DNA from: Nitrospinota bacterium
GTDB lineage: Bacteria; Nitrospinota_A; UBA7883; JACRLM01
Assembly (NCBI GenBank): GCA_015231995.1
Contig: JADGAO010000177.1
Location: 1 to 6,978 of the forward strand
DNA length: 6,978 bases
Direction: 5' to 3'
Shown here in pieces: positions 5,030 through 6,978 of the stretch (positions within the stretch are counted from its first letter, which is position 1; every line of letters starts with the position of its first letter). Below the pieces are notes generated by a model. The model was not told the origin of the DNA. It saw nothing but the letters and a program-made list of their open reading frames with translations, and ran no database searches. The position numbers were made by a program, and so were the translations under genes.

Positions 5030-5236
5030 ATGTTGGCTTTAAGGTTGCCGCCTGATATCGAGAAACGGCTGGACAGTCTTGCCAAAAAAACAGGCCGGAC
5101 GAAGACCTATTACGCCCGCGAAGCGATTCTCCGCCATTTGGAGGATATGGAGGATATCTATATCGCCGAAAAAAGGCTGGAGGATATCCGCACTGGGCGG
5201 AGCCGGACACGCACTCTCGACGAGGCGTCAAAATAA
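5030..5236 (+). CDS. Solitary ribbon-helix-helix antitoxin-like protein (RelB/DUF6290 type)
   Basis: This 68-residue DNA-binding protein begins with the short strand MLALRLPPDIEKRLDSLAKKTGRTKTYY (residues 1-28 by position), the classic ribbon then two-helix fold. AREAILRHLED then continues into a charged tail that would hold a toxin in RelBE-type pairs. The ATG at 5030 is preferred because GGAG lies 8 bases upstream, the promoter and palindrome sit just before it, and family members start here. The same frame is open further upstream (GTG 4943), but that part is repeat sequence. No RelE/ParE toxin follows: the next 64 bases hold a repeat hairpin and then the convergent dgt gene. It may be an orphan antitoxin or a plain regulator. 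Confidence 0.8.
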   Translation: MLALRLPPDIEKRLDSLAKKTGRTKTYYAREAILRHLEDMEDIYIAEKRLEDIRTGRSRTRTLDEASK

Positions 5237-5247
5237 TCGTCGGGAAT

Positions 5248-5271
5248 GGCGGGTTTCAAACCCGCCCCTAC
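5248..5271. repeat. GGCGGGTTT palindromic repeat between convergent genes
   Basis: GGCGGGTTT and AAACCCGCC form a 9-base dyad around a single C, followed by CCCTAC. This is the GTAGGGGCGGGTTTGAAACCC-style intergenic repeat. It sits between the antitoxin-like gene and the converging dgt gene and may help end transcription, although no T-run follows. Confidence 0.7.
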
Positions 5272-5300
5272 GATGGCGCGTTGTTGCTCGTCCTAAACCT

Positions 5301-6452
5301 TCACACCCTGGCTGAGGGGTCGAAAAGCTTCTGGTATTCTTCCAGCGCGTATTTGTCCGTCATCCCGGCGATATAATCGCAGATCAGCCTACGCCTGTTT
5401 TCCGTGGCGAGCCGTTTGCTTACATGCGGCGGCAGAAGCTCTGGCTTGCGGTCGTACTTCGTGAACAACCCGCTCACCACCCCGTACGCCTTCTCCTCCA
5501 TCCTCAGCACCCTGTGGTGTGAATACATGTTGGCCTTGAGGAACTTCTTCAAATCCCGATGTTCCTCATCCATCTCCGGCGAGAACGACACCACCGGCCA
5601 CGGCGCCCGCCTCGCGTCATCAGCCTTTTTCAGGGCTATCATACGTATGTTGTTGGCGGTGTTGTTGAGCGCGTCCTCGACCTGGGCGTTTATTATCCGG
5701 CGGATGATGTAATGACGCGCGATCTTAGGCGTCATTCCCTCTTTTGACATGATGGTCTGGTGGAACCGCCTCCACAACGGCGCGTTCTCCATTTCACGAA
5801 AGGCCAGCAGGCCCGACTCCAACCCGTCGTCAAGGTCGTGGCTGTTGTATGCGATGGCGTCCGAAATGTCCACCACCTGCGCCTCCAGCGACGGGTGTTG
5901 AAACTGCGCGAACTCCGACATCGTCGAGTCGCCGGAACGTTTGGAGTGTTTGGCGATGGCCTCGCGGGTCTCCCATGTCAGGTTCAGTCCGCGGAACCCC
6001 GTATATTTGTTTTCGATATGATCAACGATCCGCAAGGCGTGCGCGTTGTGCTCAAACCCTCCGTCCTCGCGCATAAGCGCGTCCAGCGCCTTCTCGCCGG
6101 AATGGCCGAAGGGCGGATGCCCGATGTCGTGGGATAGGGCTATCGCCTCGCACAGGTCTTCGTTGAGGCGCAGGGTGCGCGCCATGCTCCGCGCTATCTG
6201 CGCCACCTCGATGGTGTGGGTGAGGCGCGTGCGGTAATGGTCGCCTTCGTGATAGACGAAGACCTGCGTCTTGTACTCGAGCCTTCGGAACGCGGCGCAG
6301 TGGATGATCCTGTCCCGGTCGCGCATGTAGGCGGTGCGGAACGCAGGCTCTTCCTGCGGGTGGCGCCTGCCACGGCTCCGTCCGCTCAAAGAGGCGTAGG
6401 AGGCCAGGTTCTCCTCCTCTATCCTCTCCGCTTCCGCCCTGTTCCTAAGCAT
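5301..6452 (-). CDS. dgt: dGTPase-family HD phosphohydrolase (deoxyguanosinetriphosphate triphosphohydrolase-like)
   Basis: This 383-residue cytoplasmic metal enzyme belongs to the family that hydrolyses dGTP (or other dNTPs) to the nucleoside and triphosphate, adjusting DNA precursor pools. The N-terminus has the conserved SRGRRHP and FRT..RDRDRIIHC.AFRRLEYKTQVF segments. HD-domain metal ligands are H79 (RLTHT), H108-D109 (SHDIGHPPFGHSGE) and D198 (DISDAIAYNSHDLDD). The length is that of the type-2-like dGTPases, shorter than E. coli Dgt. It starts 15 bases after the ferredoxin gene with only a weak ribosome binding site, so it probably depends on that transcript. Substrate range within the family varies and cannot be read here. 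Confidence 0.95.
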   Translation of the reverse strand: MLRNRAEAERIEEENLASYASLSGRSRGRRHPQEEPAFRTAYMRDRDRIIHCAAFRRLEYKTQVFVYHEGDHYRTRLTHTIEVAQIARSMARTLRLNEDLCEAIALSHDIGHPPFGHSGEKALDALMREDGGFEHNAHALRIVDHIENKYTGFRGLNLTWETREAIAKHSKRSGDSTMSEFAQFQHPSLEAQVVDISDAIAYNSHDLDDGLESGLLAFREMENAPLWRRFHQTIMSKEGMTPKIARHYIIRRIINAQVEDALNNTANNIRMIALKKADDARRAPWPVVSFSPEMDEEHRDLKKFLKANMYSHHRVLRMEEKAYGVVSGLFTKYDRKPELLPPHVSKRLATENRRRLICDYIAGMTDKYALEEYQKLFDPSARV

Positions 6453-6467
6453 CGCCGATACGCCTCG

Positions 6468-6797
6468 TCAGCCCAGCATCTCGTCCGGCAAGACGAGCCT
6501 CTGGACAGGTTTACCATTGACGAAATGGCTCTCGAAAATCTCCTCCACGTCTTCCGGTTTCACCCCGCCGTACCAGACGCCTTCGGGATAAACCACCACG
6601 ATAGGCCCCAACTGGCAGGGGCCGAGGCAGGAACGAACGCCGCTAACGAGAACCTGGCCGTACATGTTGCGGGTCGCAAGCGCGTCGCCGAATTTCTGCC
6701 AGACGGCCAAGGAGTTTTTCTGGGCGCAACTGCCTTTGGGATGCCCTTCGGGCCGTTGGTTGACGCAGATTAAAACGTGAAATCGAGGCTTGGGCAT
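6468..6797 (-). CDS. Thioredoxin-like [2Fe-2S] ferredoxin
   Basis: This 109-residue electron carrier has a thioredoxin fold. Four Cys ligands at 11, 24, 57 and 61 have exactly the 13-33-4 spacing I recall for the Aquifex aeolicus thioredoxin-like ferredoxin. Supporting motifs are RPEGHPKGSCAQ, CLGPCQLGPIVVVYPEGVWYG and VKPEDVEEI. Members accept or pass electrons from unknown partners and resemble the NuoE subunit of complex I. GGAG lies 8 bases before the ATG. It is the first gene of an operon with dgt. A direct functional link to the dGTPase is not established; co-transcription is the only evidence here. Confidence 0.95.
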   Translation of the reverse strand: MPKPRFHVLICVNQRPEGHPKGSCAQKNSLAVWQKFGDALATRNMYGQVLVSGVRSCLGPCQLGPIVVVYPEGVWYGGVKPEDVEEIFESHFVNGKPVQRLVLPDEMLG

Positions 6798-6978
6798 ACA
6801 TCAAACTCCAAAAATACTTCAATAAGCCAAAGCGCGTTCTTTAAGGGTACCGCGCCCATTTAGATGAGCGATAACTATATTCCAGCTTCCAAGAAAAGAG
6901 CAAGTTTTCCGGGATGGGGGTGATGTCATCCTTGTATATTAAGAGTAAGAGATAAAGCATAAGCGGGTTATCGATCAG
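6798..6978. other. Upstream region of the ferredoxin-dgt operon
   Basis: No gene is visible before the window edge. Minus-strand TTGCTC (6898-6903) and TATAGT (6874-6879), 18 bases apart, form a plausible but weak promoter giving a leader of about 70 bases. GGATG/CATCC words near 6912-6931 could form a small hairpin. Confidence 0.4.

Noticed and set aside
5079..5315. 78-residue frame overlapping the antitoxin-like gene as a possible toxin
   Set aside because: It is the +1 frame of the antitoxin-like gene running on into the repeat hairpin; it shows no RelE/ParE features.
6216..6773. 185-residue plus-strand frame opposite dgt and the ferredoxin gene
   Set aside because: It is the antisense shadow of two well-supported genes in GC-rich DNA.

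Overview
The window looks like the chromosome of a Gram-negative bacterium of the broad deltaproteobacterial / Nitrospinota / Nitrospirota type. This is inference. It rests on the F0 genes of the ATP synthase sitting in their own operon with no F1 genes nearby, on a c subunit with a cleavable signal peptide, and on GTAGGGGCG-type intergenic repeats. I cannot name the species.

Layout. 1-583: hairpin-rich intergenic repeats, with one 276-base unit present twice in tandem (about 98% identical) and a short decayed third piece; no gene. 584-954: no convincing gene; it ends in an AT-rich tract with repeated AAATATACA. 955-1686 and 1883-2625 (minus strand): two paralogous toxin-antitoxin operons, each an AbrB/MazE-fold antitoxin followed by a PIN-domain ribonuclease toxin. 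They share a well conserved promoter/operator block upstream and a 26-base conserved flank downstream, so they look like a duplicated cassette. 2756-4641 (plus strand): the F0 operon, with promoter, AtpZ-like protein, AtpI-like protein, atpB (a subunit), atpE (c subunit) and a strong intrinsic terminator. 4642-5029: no gene; a MITE-like pair of nested inverted repeats and a short GTAGGGGCG hairpin. 5030-5236 (plus): a small ribbon-helix-helix antitoxin-like gene with its own promoter and operator-like palindrome but no toxin beside it. 5301-6797 (minus): a two-gene operon of a thioredoxin-like [2Fe-2S] ferredoxin and a dGTPase-family HD phosphohydrolase. 6798-6978: upstream region of that operon.

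How the parts work together. AtpZ and AtpI probably help assemble the membrane rotor; subunits a and c form the ion path, and the c-subunit residues point to protons rather than sodium. F1 must be encoded elsewhere. Both toxin-antitoxin operons carry the same GTAAATTAC core palindrome at the predicted transcription start, so each antitoxin may also repress the other operon. The housekeeping genes (atp, dgt, ferredoxin) are ordinary. The accessory interest lies in the duplicated toxin-antitoxin cassettes, the solitary antitoxin and the repeats. I see no clear evidence of a wholly new system; the repeat-bounded toxin-antitoxin duplication and the inverted-repeat element at 4722-4954 are the best leads.
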